The notes beneath the pieces are model-generated. The model had not been told where the DNA came from. It worked only from the letters and a program-made list of their open reading frames with translations, and ran no database searches. Shown piece by piece: positions 12,878 to 24,699 of a stretch of DNA of 64,000 bases (its first letter is position 1; each line of letters begins with the position of its first letter). This stretch comes from Parelaphostrongylus tenuis. Taxonomy: Eukaryota; Nematoda; Chromadorea; Rhabditida; Metastrongylidae. The position numbers and the translations under genes are program-made. The DNA lies in assembly GCA_019055375.1 (NCBI GenBank), contig JAHQIW010000105.1:62001-126000 (forward strand), read 5' to 3'.

Positions 12878-15800
12878 CTGTTGAACCATGCAATTCCATA
12901 CAATCCCGGAGGGTTGATGCAGATGGAACAACGTTTGGGTTGTACCTTTGACCACAACCTCTACGCTGCCAATAAACGACGCCTCAATCCAAGGGCACGT
13001 AATTTATTTATATTTGCTCACACGTTCACTGGTTTGTACTGAGTGTTTATTGCAGAAGAAGGCTCATAAAATTTTATAAAAATGTTTTGCTATAATGAGG
13101 CGCCTCCGCCAAGTGGTCGTGATGTTAATCGAGGCGCGCGTGGAGCCGAGCTTCCCCCATCACACTCTCCGGCAGTCAACAACGAACGCCTTATGGAACG
13201 CCACGGCCAGGCTATCCTCGAGATTGCAATGGGACTCGCTCAACTAGTATTGCACGACGTTCAAGAAGAAGGCAAAAAATGATTGAATGCTAGAAATAAT
13301 GGGATCGGCACAGTGAATAGAAACACTATGAAAACGGAGCGATAAAAAGTCCAGAAGTTTGCTATAATTTGTCCATTATGAGAAGTCTTCATTGCTATGG
13401 GGCTAATAAGAGGTTTCCTACATAGAGAGGGGCAGATGATTATCGGTTTCACTATGATCGTGCACTAGCTCTTTGTTGCATCGTTTTTTTCCTCGATAGG
13501 CATTTCTTTTAGATGATGCAGGAAATACCACATTCTATTACTTAATATTCATAAGCTCGACAACACTCAGTAAACTGTCCTTTCAGAACACATGTGATCC
13601 GCAAATTGAGTCGTCGTTCATCCAACACTTCGTACTCATCTCACTGCTCGTCCTCCGCTTGCTGCCGATTGTTTTTGGCATTCTTCTGTTGGCCAAACGC
13701 ACTCCACTCAGCGAGTCCATCGCTGTCTTCGTCGAGAAGCTTCGCCCTGCACAAGACGGAAACAGGTGAATTGTGACGAACCTACGGAGTAACACAAACT
13801 TGGAATGCTCAAGAGTAGGCGGTGTATATCACAGCTATATCAGCACTCTTGGCTTCACTGTATAAATGACTTGATTATTTTTCTAGTTTCTATTGTGTTT
13901 ACATTTCACATCGTATTATGCGTATTCTACCATTTCTCGCTTCATACGATTCCTTCGCATTCACTTCCTGGGAACTGGTTTGCTTCTTCGATTCTTCCTG
14001 TGATTCTGATATAGCGTGGGTACACGTGGATTAGAGGGAATGAGCTAGTTGCCCCGGGATATATGGGAAACTCAGAAACCCGCGGCTCGGTAAACCAACA
14101 CCTGGGTCAGCTAGAGCACTTTTCTAGGTTAGCCCCAATTGCCTTCTAACAAGGACAAAAACATTCCACGTCAATAAGTTGACTCTGCTGCAGATTCTTC
14201 GTAGAATTGGCCTCCATATCATGGCCTCTACTCACTACACGAAAAGGAGTGAGCTACACTGATTGTTTGACTTAAGCTGATAATAGTACTTGATCATTTT
14301 TAGTTCATAATTAAGAGGGCTTGCTAGTTCTGCTAAGCAGGTGGTAAACAAAAAAGGTAGTATACATGGCTGCAGTGACATTAGCAATATACTTCTTCAA
14401 AACTAAATTCCCTAAGAACATGAATCAATGGTTTCTTAATGATCCCTGCTTCACTCAATTAATTATCACAAGAGAAATAATCGAACTTCAGCCGTTCATT
14501 ATTGACAATAACTAGCATTACCTTCATTGTAATAAAGCTTGACAGGAGTAGCTGAACTTCTACCGTGACTATAAGGTCATAGACAATTTTTGTGTTTAAC
14601 AAAGCTTGTTTGAAAAGAAAAACCCTTCAAAACTCTTCAACAGTAAAAAATCCCGTTACTGGTTCTTGGAATGGAAGTTTCAGTGAACATATTACAGACT
14701 TTATATAAAGAAGGAGCAGCAGGATCCGCAAAATATTGAGAAGAAAACGCCACAATTAACGCAACCTCCACGGTGAGTTGCTTCTCAGTGTTTTTTGCGA
14801 CGATGAACATGGTCAGCTATTGCCCAACTATTAGCAGCAACATTTAGCGCTGGTGGAACTCCTTTGCCTCCAATACCATCACCCACACAAATCGATCACA
14901 GTATTAGGTAAATTTGGGGCTATGCACGTGTAGCTAACACAACTCGCTGAATTACAACCTGACTTATATAATATAGTGAATGAAACTCAAAGATAGATGA
15001 CAATAGATAGATATCACAACGAGTAGAGTATGTTGCTGACATTCGATTGTATGCGTGTGCATTCCTAAGAATAAGCCTAGCTGGAGCAAAGATTATTCCT
15101 TTCCATCTGAAAAGCAGTAAGACTCTTAGTCAATGACTGAAAATCTTCAAGAATCACTTTTATAATCAAACATCACTGTCTTTTTGACATACTTACGTGG
15201 ACACCGGAGAATAATTTAGCCGTTTTTTTGTGATTACTGGGTCTTCTCATAAATTTGGCACCAGAGCAGTAAACACTGGATCTATTAATCAGAGATTTAA
15301 TTGGAATTGCTTAACAACATTATTCAAAAAGGTGCCATCAACCTGACACATTTCTGACATCTCTCAGACAACAGATCCGTATAGTCTTGTGAAGAATTTT
15401 CGTGGACTTTCTTTTGCTACCAAATCTGTCTATATCTGCCGTAGCATGCCACTCAATGAAGCCTTTTGTGCAATTTGCTATTATACGAGTATGAATTGGG
15501 ACTGATGCACAAATCGCCTTCGAGAACATCAACCGTGTTGAGATGCAAGGATCTGTGTCCAGACGAACAGCGTTTCTGTTCTTTGCAAAATTTCGCGTTG
15601 GCAGTACCAACCTGAAGAATCATCTGCACTTCGGTCGTCCACGAGAAGCTGATCGAGAGGCCGTCATCGAAGCAACTGAAGAGAATTGCGACTTCACTAT
15701 GGAGGTGTTGTTCGGCAATTCTGACTGTGGTTATGCGACAATCAGCAGACTATTGGGGGCAGCAGACAAGAAGTAGAAAAAGGGTTGGTGGTCCACAAAG

Positions 15801-18185
15801 CTGCATCACACCAAGCTGACAAAAAGTTATCATTAGTTGATCGAAGTGGACTGGGAGTTGATGAATCATCCGCCGTACAGTCCTGACTTGTGACCGTTTG
15901 ACTACCACCCCTTCGGGGCGCTGGTGCACTTACCGGGCAAGAAGAAGTTCCGAGACATCAGTCATTTGCGTAGAGGATTGACAACTTTCTTTGAAGCCAG
16001 AGATGGCAAGTTCCATGGGCGCGGTATTAATTTGTTGCATGAGAGATGGCAGAAAAATGTTCAGACTGATGGCACATGAATGGTGTTTGTCAAGCATTCA
16101 ATTACTTCCTGATTGATAAATTTCGGTGTTTATTGCTCTAGTGCAAAACTCATTTGAGGACCTGATAATATGCACGTTTTGCACAATCACTAAGACCTAC
16201 AGCTTTCACTTTTACTGTAGGAGCACAAGATTTAGTGCAATGCATTTGTAACGCTTTTACGCTTGGCTTTACAAAAACTTGCAACGGAGCATTATCCTAT
16301 CGACATTACTTATTTTGCTTTTCTTCAGTTACAATAATGCAGCTTACTTTTCAACATGTGGAGCGATCGGAGTGGATTCATCAAGAAGTAGTGAAATATC
16401 ACGAGTAGAAGCCGGAGAATTGTTTAGGTAAACAGAGTCATAATCACTAATACACACCTGAATAGCAGCTTGTCCAGTTGTTGACTGAGAAATTACCAAT
16501 ACTAAGCTAGTGATATTTGGTAGGTGCTATCTATTGAAGGTTGAAGGACAAGGCGTTTGACGTCCCTCAATCCCCAAAGGATGCGCCATAAAGTTGATTT
16601 CAATTCTCGTTAGAGGAGACTGAACACAAAGTTGGCCTGTGCAACGACTTACGGTGGTCTACCGATATATCAGATCAGTACTGCTATTTTCCTAGACACC
16701 TTTAGTATCAACTGTACCGACTCCGAAGAGATGGAGACGTTGGTAAGATAGTGGTGAGGTGCTGAGCCACTGCCCATTCGGTGTATAATGCGAAGCACCT
16801 CTAATCCATTATATTTAGAGATGATGGTCTCAGTGGGAGAACAATATCTTCTATTAAATAGCGACAAATGATGGAATGCCACAAAAACCCAATCGATCAA
16901 CGGCTGAAGATGCTCAGTGCATTCGTCTATATCTTTAGCGCAAACATTGACATACATATCCTACTTATATAATGACTGCAGAAGCCTATCATTTTATCGC
17001 GACAGTAACAGTATCCTTCCGAACAACTCTGATACCTATCTGCCATTTCTAGAAGGAAATGAGAGCTTGGTTTTGCAAGGCGCCCGATCCTACTCACTAC
17101 AATATGTGATTGTACCTCTGGCCACTACACTATATGCGTTAAAAAACGCAAAGTACTTGAGTAAATTAAGTCAAATCATACCTTTCGTTTCGAATGTTTC
17201 TTTAGACCACGCTCAAATTTCAGTGTGCCTGATAGTATCGTTCCTCTATGTGTAAGCCAAATCAATTGATTAGTCTTTGGTGTGCTCATTGCACGGAAGC
17301 GTTTTGAGCTACTAGCAAGTGACATTATTAGTTGCACAATCAACATCGCAAAGGCAACTTCTGTTTCGTAAATATATGGAAGCGAACCCTAGAGTGAACA
17401 GTCACTATTCGGAGGATAATATCTTTTGAGTTGTTCCATATTGAAAATGTATCCTGATCCGACTACACCCCTTGAGCTAGCCAATTCCGTTATTTCTCTG
17501 GAGTTGGATATTTGGTCTAGACTTTTCTGGGAGCAGAAAAACATCAGTTTGATACATAGTTACTCACTGTAAGTCACCGTATAGGTTAGATATGAATTTA
17601 ATCAACTTTACGACTTCAACCTTTTTGTTACGACGGTGCTATATGTGATACAGGCAAAAAATCAGCGTCGTATCGAGAGGGTTGAGCTTCAAACCATATC
17701 AACAATTAGAAATCAGAGACTCCGTCCTGTACACCGAATTCTCAAAGATAAGATGAGTTGAACATGTAATCCGCTTGAATGTCAACTGATGTGCAAGAGA
17801 GTGGATTCTCAGATTTGTCAAACGCAGAGTAGGACGACCACTCGACTCGATAGTCAGAGTTCTTCACGAAAATCCTAAAAAAAAGTTCTAATTTCAACGC
17901 GTCACTAAAACGAGCACAACGCACTGGGCTGCGTCTGCACGTGAGGGTATACTGGAAAGTATAGCTCAGTCACTTGGCGATTAAGGAGACGACAGATATA
18001 GGTGATTTAATGCTACTTCGCTTGAATTTATGGCGCATTCACGAGGGATTGAAAAACACAAGCGCTTCTATCTATGTCCTTTATATCAGGAAGATTATTT
18101 TGAAATAGCCTTTCATACTGATTCCTTGACGTATTGCTTCAGACCACCTCATCATACGAGCGGCAGCATCCAATCAGAAGTATGA
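12878..18185 (+). CDS. Unidentified transmembrane protein, 3' exons, with PDZ-ligand-like C-terminus
   Basis: The exons are 12,878-12,998, 13,587-13,765, 14,698-14,772, 14,848-14,907, 16,329-16,427 and 18,143-18,185 (stop TGA). From 13,587 onward every junction is phase 2 and joins without a stop. The second exon carries CDPQIESS followed by a roughly 23-residue hydrophobic helix and then a basic stop-transfer, AKR. The next exons form a polar Pro/Ser/Gln-rich tail (EQQDPQNIEKKTPQ, TPLPPIPSPTQ), ending GSIQSEV, which fits a class I PDZ ligand (S/T-x-V). The exon at 12,878 (AIPYNPGGLMQMEQRLGC) ends in phase 1 while the next begins in phase 0, so an exon is missing or an indel is present. A mariner remnant lies in the 14,908-16,328 intron, and SINE copies lie in the last intron. 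The family is not recognised. Confidence 0.5.
13100..13315 (+). repeat. SINE-3 copy (Leu/Ser-tRNA-like head)
   Basis: The copy starts near CCGCCAAGTGGTCGTGATG, followed by GAGGCGCGCGTGGAGCCGAG and GGCTATCCTCGAGATTGCAA. It matches copies at 38.35, 46.8 and 47.1 kb over about 200 bp. It lies in the intron between the 12,878 and 13,587 exons. The open frame within it is a by-product of the repeat. Confidence 0.6.
15490..16090 (+). pseudogene. Mariner transposase remnant, internally deleted
   Basis: The translation shows the mariner N-terminal helix-turn-helix end (FFAKFRVGSTNLKNHLHFGR, then a second-HTH-like segment to ISRLLGAADKK). After a jump comes the C-terminal signature HPPYSPDL...PFDYHPFG, then GKKKFRD and GINLLHERWQKN. 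The central catalytic part holding the first two Asp residues of D,D34D is missing. There are also stops (TAG after ADKK, TGA after SPDL) and frame changes. It is dead, and sits in an intron of the plus-strand membrane gene. Terminal inverted repeats are not evident. Confidence 0.75.
16550..17140 (-). repeat. Degenerate SINE-1 copies
   Basis: Around 16,550-16,640 the sequence carries the tail end (GGACAAGGCGTTTGACG, then AATCCCCAAAGGATGCGCCA). 16,900-17,140 carries the body (ACTCTGATACCTATCTGCC) and a decayed head (GTACCTCTGGCCACTAC). An old copy, probably split by later insertion. Confidence 0.4.
17940..18085 (+). repeat. Degenerate SINE-1 copy, opposite orientation
   Basis: ATGGCGCATTCACGAGGGATTG is the inverse of the SINE-1 block AATCCCTGAGGGATGCGCCAT, followed by a decayed tail (TCTATGTCCTTTAT). 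It is one of very few copies in this orientation. Confidence 0.4.
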
Positions 18186-18189
18186 CTAG

Positions 18190-20790
18190 CTGCTCCACGA
18201 AGAAAAGTTCGAGCAATCAGCAACCATTCAAATGATCTTCATCTCATATGACTGCTTTGAATTTATGTGTTCATTTTCATTGTTTTCTAATTTATGAAGG
18301 AAATCAGCTTCAGTATTGTGTATAGTATTTTGTTATGAGATAAATCAATGTGCCAACTGATTCAACCCTTCAAGATGTCGCGTGCTAAGCCCATTCACTT
18401 TCACTTCACTTTCACTCGTTATCTGCCATTTGTCATTGCCAGTTTGACGAGTATTATTTGCAAGCACTAAGAATTCGCTGACAAGGCCTCAGAGATCGCA
18501 ACACTCACGTTATCAATCAGATACCTCTTTCAATCAAAAAGTAGTTGCTTCCTCATATACAAAGTTCAAACGAAGAACTTTATCATGCCCAGATGTGAAC
18601 GAACGATCTAAGAAGCGCACTCGAAGTGAATTATAAACATCATCTATGCGAAAACCATGAATGGAAATCTCTATCTTATCTATTCTAATTATTGATTCAT
18701 TTCGACCCTTACACAACAACCTTCTGATTGTCCACTTGGGCACAGTGCACTGGATCCTTTCTAACATTCCCTGTCATAATTTTTGAGCTTGCTATACCAT
18801 ACTACTATCGAAATACTGAAATTCAGTCGGCTTCACTTTCTAACTTTTGTTAGAGAAGCTAGGAGAACTCACTGCTTGACATTTCATAGCCACAACATCA
18901 AGTCCTCTTGAATTATTGTTTGTATCTCATGAGGAAATAGTTTTTCAGAATTAGAAACTCAGTTTACAAAAATCAAGTCTTCAGGATTTACGAAATAATA
19001 ATCCATATGAATTTCTAAACTCCTCCGAGCTACCACTTTACTTTCACTCTCTACATGAAATGTGAGGATAGATATGAGTACTTAGAAAAAAGTGCTACTC
19101 AACAAAATTTCACATTGTGTAAAGGCAGTGCAAGCTTTCTCGATATTTGCAATTGGCTAGATTTTCTTGGAAGCTTTTTCTCGGAATCATTTTCGAGCGC
19201 CAACAAATGTGGAACCATTTTCAACATTTTTTATCTTTCACGATGGTATTATTGTACCGCCAATTTGAATGTGAGAATCTGGATAAAAGAATAAGCTTTT
19301 CAGGATGCCACTCTATGTGTCACGATTTACTCAGTTTCCATACTTTTTTAAACTGCTCACTCTGGTTGGCATTTTTCTTTTGATTCTCTTTCGCATATTT
19401 ATTTCTGATCTAACTTTCCTCATGGCTTGATCATTTTGATCCTTCGCGTGTTGCAGTTTTTTTCAATCGTTACGCTGGTCACTCTAACGGGAGCGCCTTC
19501 GTCACCAGGTGGTACGTTTAAATTAAGCGATTCACCTTAGCTAACTTTTCTCCCTCATGGTGAATGGACATTTTTACTAATTATCTTTCTAAATATAGTC
19601 TGATAAATTATTTTCAGCCTTTCATCAGGTCTGTAATGGCACCCATACAATGCAAGACACGTGCTTCGGCATTGCAACCTTGTCAGATATACGATGCTTT
19701 TTGATTCAGTCAACTCTGCGGGGACATATACCCTACATAGAGGAAGCGACGCCGACTTCATGAAAGGCTCAAAATATGCTATCAGATTATATTGTTTTGA
19801 GCGAGCTTTCGAAAACAATAGTAAGGAAAAGCATGAATATGTTTTACCAGTCATGAGCAATCGACTGTGTAATACTGCCCGTTAAGTGATTTTATCATGC
19901 TGCGGCATGTGTAAATATCTCGGCTTTGGCTCCTCTATGTACGGAATATCTCCTTGCGAAACTGGCTGAACCAAAAGGTAACAATCGACGAGGCTGTAAT
20001 GCCGAAACACGTGTCCTGCACTGTATGAATGTTATAACAAACATCATGAAAGGCTCAAATATGCTGTCAGTTCATAGTAATTTGAGCAAGGTCTCAAAAA
20101 CAGTCGCACAGAAAGGTATGACAATATCTTTTTTTTTGCCTACGATAATTTTTCTTCACAACAAGGCCACCTTGAAAGGTGATAGTTCAGTAGATTAACA
20201 CTTTGAGCTCCGCATTAGTTATTCCACATAGTAGACTGATCGGCTGGCATGGTTTGGTATGAATTCGTTTACAGTACGATAGTTGTGTTGCTGCACAGTA
20301 CTTTTCACTGTACTTCGTGTACTCAGACGATAGATTGTTAAGCACGCCAGTTTGTCTGGTGCTCAACGAGAATTTTTGTTTTCTACCTTTGATAATATGA
20401 GGCACGTTCTTGGACGAGTTTGTTCGTCAGACCACAAAGACTGTAGCTGGAGACATAGACATGAGATAGCGAGAACATCACGAATGAATTGCTAAAAGTG
20501 CTAGTCTCGATTGATTAATATCATATGCTTGATACATAATGAGTAATTTTAAATATTCCAAAATGACTAAAATACTCAATTTTTTTACATCGCTGAGATA
20601 ACGCGAAGTTGTTATGAAGACTTTCAACTACAATGAGGTGGTAGGTTATGCTATACTGTGGGCAAGTGAGAGACACTTCTAATTTGTAAGAGTGTCTTTC
20701 TAGCTGGGAGAGTACTCAAGAAGAAAGCTCATTCAACTTAGCACATCTAGAAAAAACAAGAAGGAACTTTCTAAACGCGTCCTTTCTTAG
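18190..20790. other. Gene-poor stretch with weak exon-like fragments
   Basis: No supported gene. Open frames at 19,055-19,294 and 19,555-19,860 lack splice support. A small frame after a TTGCAG acceptor at 19,458-19,511 (NRYAGHSNGSAFVTR, followed by GTGGTA) could be an isolated exon, but nothing joins to it. Confidence 0.4.
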
Positions 20791-20859
20791 GAAATGTTCC
20801 TGCTGAGATCTTCATCAGCAAAGCTAGAGCATTTGACATTGATAGATCCCAGAGAGAAA

Positions 20860-21045
20860 AGCTATACATTTGACTTTACCATCGTTATTCCGTACTTTCG
20901 GTACCCATCAATGTACCAGATAAGTGTTACTATCCTCCTGCACAAGTCTGATACCTATTTGTCGATCCTGGATAGCTGAAAGAGTTGGTGGGCACGGACG
21001 CGGAACCAGCACTAGTGTGTGCTGTAGGACACCACTAAACACGAC
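20860..21045 (-). repeat. Degenerate SINE-1 copy
   Basis: TACCAGATAAGTGTTACTATCC and CTGCACAAGTCTGATACC correspond to the SINE-1 body (GAGTCAGTGCTGCTTATCC, ACAAGTCTGGTACC), followed by a scrambled head. An old copy. Confidence 0.4.
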
Positions 21046-21129
21046 TGTGCTGCAGGCGCGATCGTTTCAGTCGGCAAAAAATGCTGCTGTAAATATTAGA
21101 GATTGTGAAGATTACGAATGCTATTAGGA

Positions 21130-24100
21130 TATTTTCACTATAATAGCAAATAGTATGTGGATGGTGTGAATAGCATAATTTTGTATTTGGAAGTAAGTCT
21201 GTTTTAGTATATTTTTAGAGTAGCTAAATATTAGAAGAGAAGGAATTGGAAACCAGACACGCTTTGTGAAAAGACATTGATAAAGCTCTTTCATGAGCAG
21301 TTGATTCTAATGGTGTTGTATTATGCTATCATACAACCACATACGCAGTTTTCCTCAATCATCTTTATTATCACATTAGTACAGGGAGACATGTTCCCGA
21401 CTATTGGACTTTAGTGTTCGTTTACAACAGAAGCGTCTCAGTACTTTCTTCAACAGCTCTGTCGCGAATATACTCTACATTGGCAGCTTTTCCACTAAAT
21501 AAACCTAGTCTAAAAAACAATTTTCATGGGGAGTATCTGTTGAATAGAATAGCTTTGAAGATTAGATATTATATAAGTTACAATCAGCTCTAACTGGCCA
21601 ACCAGCAACTCTTTCCCACTCCTAAGCTGCAGATCAATTACGTCGGACTTTAAGTGTTGAATAAGCGACCTAGTGGAGGCAAGGACCGTTTAAAGAGATA
21701 ACCATGTCATTAGCAGCGAATTTATTACGAAACGGTCATAGTGATAATCATGAACGCGCATACTTAACTAACGATTGCTCTCGCACTTCTTCTCTTGCGA
21801 TTAACCATAATTTATAGCTAAGTCACAGCACAGTTTTTCTTTGCCTAATAAACTCTGCGTCTTTCCTAAGGGCTTTATAGTTAGTGATCCTCAAGCATGA
21901 TATGCAAACAGAAACAAGAAAGGCATATTGATTGGTATTGGTTACATAATTATCACATGTTGGATATTATCAAGACGTCTACTTGGAAATTCTGACATCT
22001 TGTGTAAGCACATTTGATCACTACGAATCAAGTAGTTTCGCATGTCTTTTGTAGCTGAACGAGAAAATCAAACGAGAAAGCCTTCGTTTTTGATCAATCT
22101 CTGAGGATGTATTCATCTTCATCAACCATTGTTTGAAGCCACTGAACACATATCCGACCTATGCTGACGTAGGCCTACCAATGTATTGAGCCAGTGTCAT
22201 TATTCAAGCAGACAAGTCTTGCACCATCTCACCCAGTCTGAAAAGACAGAAGCTTTTGTGGGCCCGGGGTTGTGACAAAACTAGCAACCTTTCGTGCAAT
22301 GTAAGACACCTCTAACCATTGTTTTGAGCGTGTCCCTGTCCAACAGTAAAAATAATGAATTCAGGGACTAAAGTCGTCTTCTCTAGTCAACAAATCAATG
22401 TTTCACTGAACTCAGGGCTTAAGGGGCTTCTTGAGTTATAACCACATTTAGTTCAGATTTCCTTAAAAATAGCAAAGATGGATACTATTCATGGAAATGT
22501 ATTATGCATGATTAGATTTTTTTTTATATAGAAAAGCATCAGAATTTATCGCTACAATTTTTTGATGTCACCTCACCGTAGTTACAATGAGAGTTCTTCC
22601 TCTGTTTTGCATATTGCTGAGGAAAAAAGGATTATTGACTAATCACATCACGTGGTGATACAAATAATAAAGAGCTGTGGTTTGCGAACACATTCTAAAT
22701 GTAATGCTTGCAGTCTTTTTTATTTATGGGTTTCTTTGGTCTATTTCGGCCCATCTTCTCCAGTTCTCACTCAATTTCTTGGATTTCAGGTACCTCTCTA
22801 ATTTGGTTCACTGTCGTTATTTCGTTACTCATTGATTCGGTACTTATTGCTCTACTACTGTTTGAACTAGATCGGGTTCAGATTTCTATGAAAGGAGTTT
22901 CACACGCGTCAGTGGTCCGTTATCTTTAAAGATATTTTTTTTCAATTTGCCTAATTACTCTATAGCAACATCGACTAGTCATGGTCATTTTAATATCTTT
23001 AAAATCCAAGTCACCAACATAACTGATGAAGTCCTGGGTGAATTTCCCAATAGGCAGATTTTCAGAGCAAACTGTGCTTTATCTGGTGTTATAGGAGAGT
23101 GCGACATCATTGACACTCAGTATTTTTTACTTCATTTCTATATGGCTTTGCATTAATGCTGAAGAGTTCACGAGCAGTACTTGGTTCTACGTGGCGGCGG
23201 TGGGTATTTGAAATGTCTTTAACGTGTGCATGACTTCTTTAAGAGGCTTACAACATTACTCAGCGCGCTTTCTCTCGAATGTTTTTAGTATTTACCGGGC
23301 GAGGTCGTATTCGGAATTTAAAGAAGGTGTCATCTAAAACATTAATGATGGCCGCCAGTCTCGCTTGGCTGGTTGAAACTCAAATTGTGCCATTTGCGCA
23401 AAATCGAAATCCGCGTTGAAATCAGTATTTATTTAGTAACTAGTAACGACGCGGTGAACTGGTTTCTTGAAATCATTGTTTTGCGGTTCACTTAATAAAG
23501 TGAAAAAAAGCTCAAGGTGTTGAAAATTTTTTTAAACGGTCAGTCAAAGCTAAAAAGCCATGTGTACCAAAATCTGTGCACTTTGCGACGTGAAGGATAT
23601 GTACACTATGGGGACTATGTGGCCCATACAGTCGTGAATACATGTTAAGATTCTTGATTATAGCGCTTGCGACAGACAGTTCTGTTTCAGAAAACAGAAT
23701 ATAAGAATCCGTCCAACACGTTATCATCAAGCCTTTCTAGGAATCGTGTAGATCATCAACTAAATCATTGGAATCAATTAGGTTTGGGTAAGAGCAAGCA
23801 AAATTTCTCAATTTATAAGCTCAGTGATCTCGACATGACAGAGCAATAACTGATGGATGCGTTGGATCTGATTTGTTGAGATCGTTGAAGTATAGAATGA
23901 TTCTATAAAAGTGCTACTAGCAAATACATTCACTTCGTACAAAATTCACTACCGACTCCGAAGAAAGTAGATAGGCTGTGGGGATTGATTCACCAGTCTT
24001 CACAGCTTAGTTGATGGTTGATCCAAATGCTTGCATTTCCTTGATAGGTTTGGAAAGTACCGTGGTAGCGCGATCTACACCGTAAGGTATTGTGAAGTAA

Positions 24101-24300
24101 TGACGTGTTTGATTTAGTTTTAAAATTTATTTGAAACTCTCACGCTTAGAAACAGGCTGAAAAGACACTATGATACAGTACGAACTCATAGCGACAAACG
24201 GTAACGTGGATTGTGATAAAAATTAGTCTGAGCAAATGAAGCACCACAAAATTGGAATAATTCGTATAGTGATAATATTTATACTTACTTACTGAGTTTT
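21130..24300. other. Region without supported genes
   Basis: It contains a possible decayed SINE-1 fragment (22,135-22,300) and a hydrophobic open frame at 22,708-22,929 (SLIWFTVVISLLIDSVLIAL) with a TTTCAG just before it. Nothing chains into a gene. Confidence 0.4.
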
Positions 24301-24690
24301 TCACAGTGTTAAAAAGTACAGTTTTAGTTTGCCACTTTCGCGAATTTCGTCCTTTACGCTGCAGATTTTGCGATTTATCTCAGAGTTTGGATGGCCGAAC
24401 AACGATCCCCAAGTGGGTTTATAACGTTTATATAAGTTGTTGGAGAAATATTGCTTATATCTTTCGAATGAAGATCTTAATGACGGTATGTACGGTCTAA
24501 GAATTTTTTGCATGACCCAACACCTGACATTAGCAGATCCTAGCAGTTCACTCGACTCGTTTCTTCGCAACCATAGTCCACGGGGCTCTTTGGATCTGTG
24601 TATAACATCGGCTGCGACGTTCAATAGACCTAGTAGATTCTCCATAATCTGAGATGGCTCTTCCACGACATTTCCACGTCTCCACTACTG
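24301..24690 (-). CDS. Orphan open frame of about 128 codons
   Basis: On the minus strand a frame runs uninterrupted from a TAG near 24,690 to a TGA at 24,301. It contains MENLLGLLNVAADVIHRSKE, WVMQKILRPYIPSLRSSF and KLKLYFLTL at the end. A TCTGCAG in its last third could be an acceptor (before VKDEIRESGKLK). It is long for chance in this base composition, but no family is recognised and no ATG opens it. It could be a terminal exon or a decayed transposon frame. Confidence 0.25.
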
Positions 24691-24699
24691 AGAAGGCGC

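Noticed and set aside
14032..14146. Alternative terminal exon GNELVAPGYMGNSETRGS... ending in TAA
   Set aside because: It fits phase, but the alternative chain 14,698-18,185 gives five consistent junctions. Kept only as a possible alternative end.
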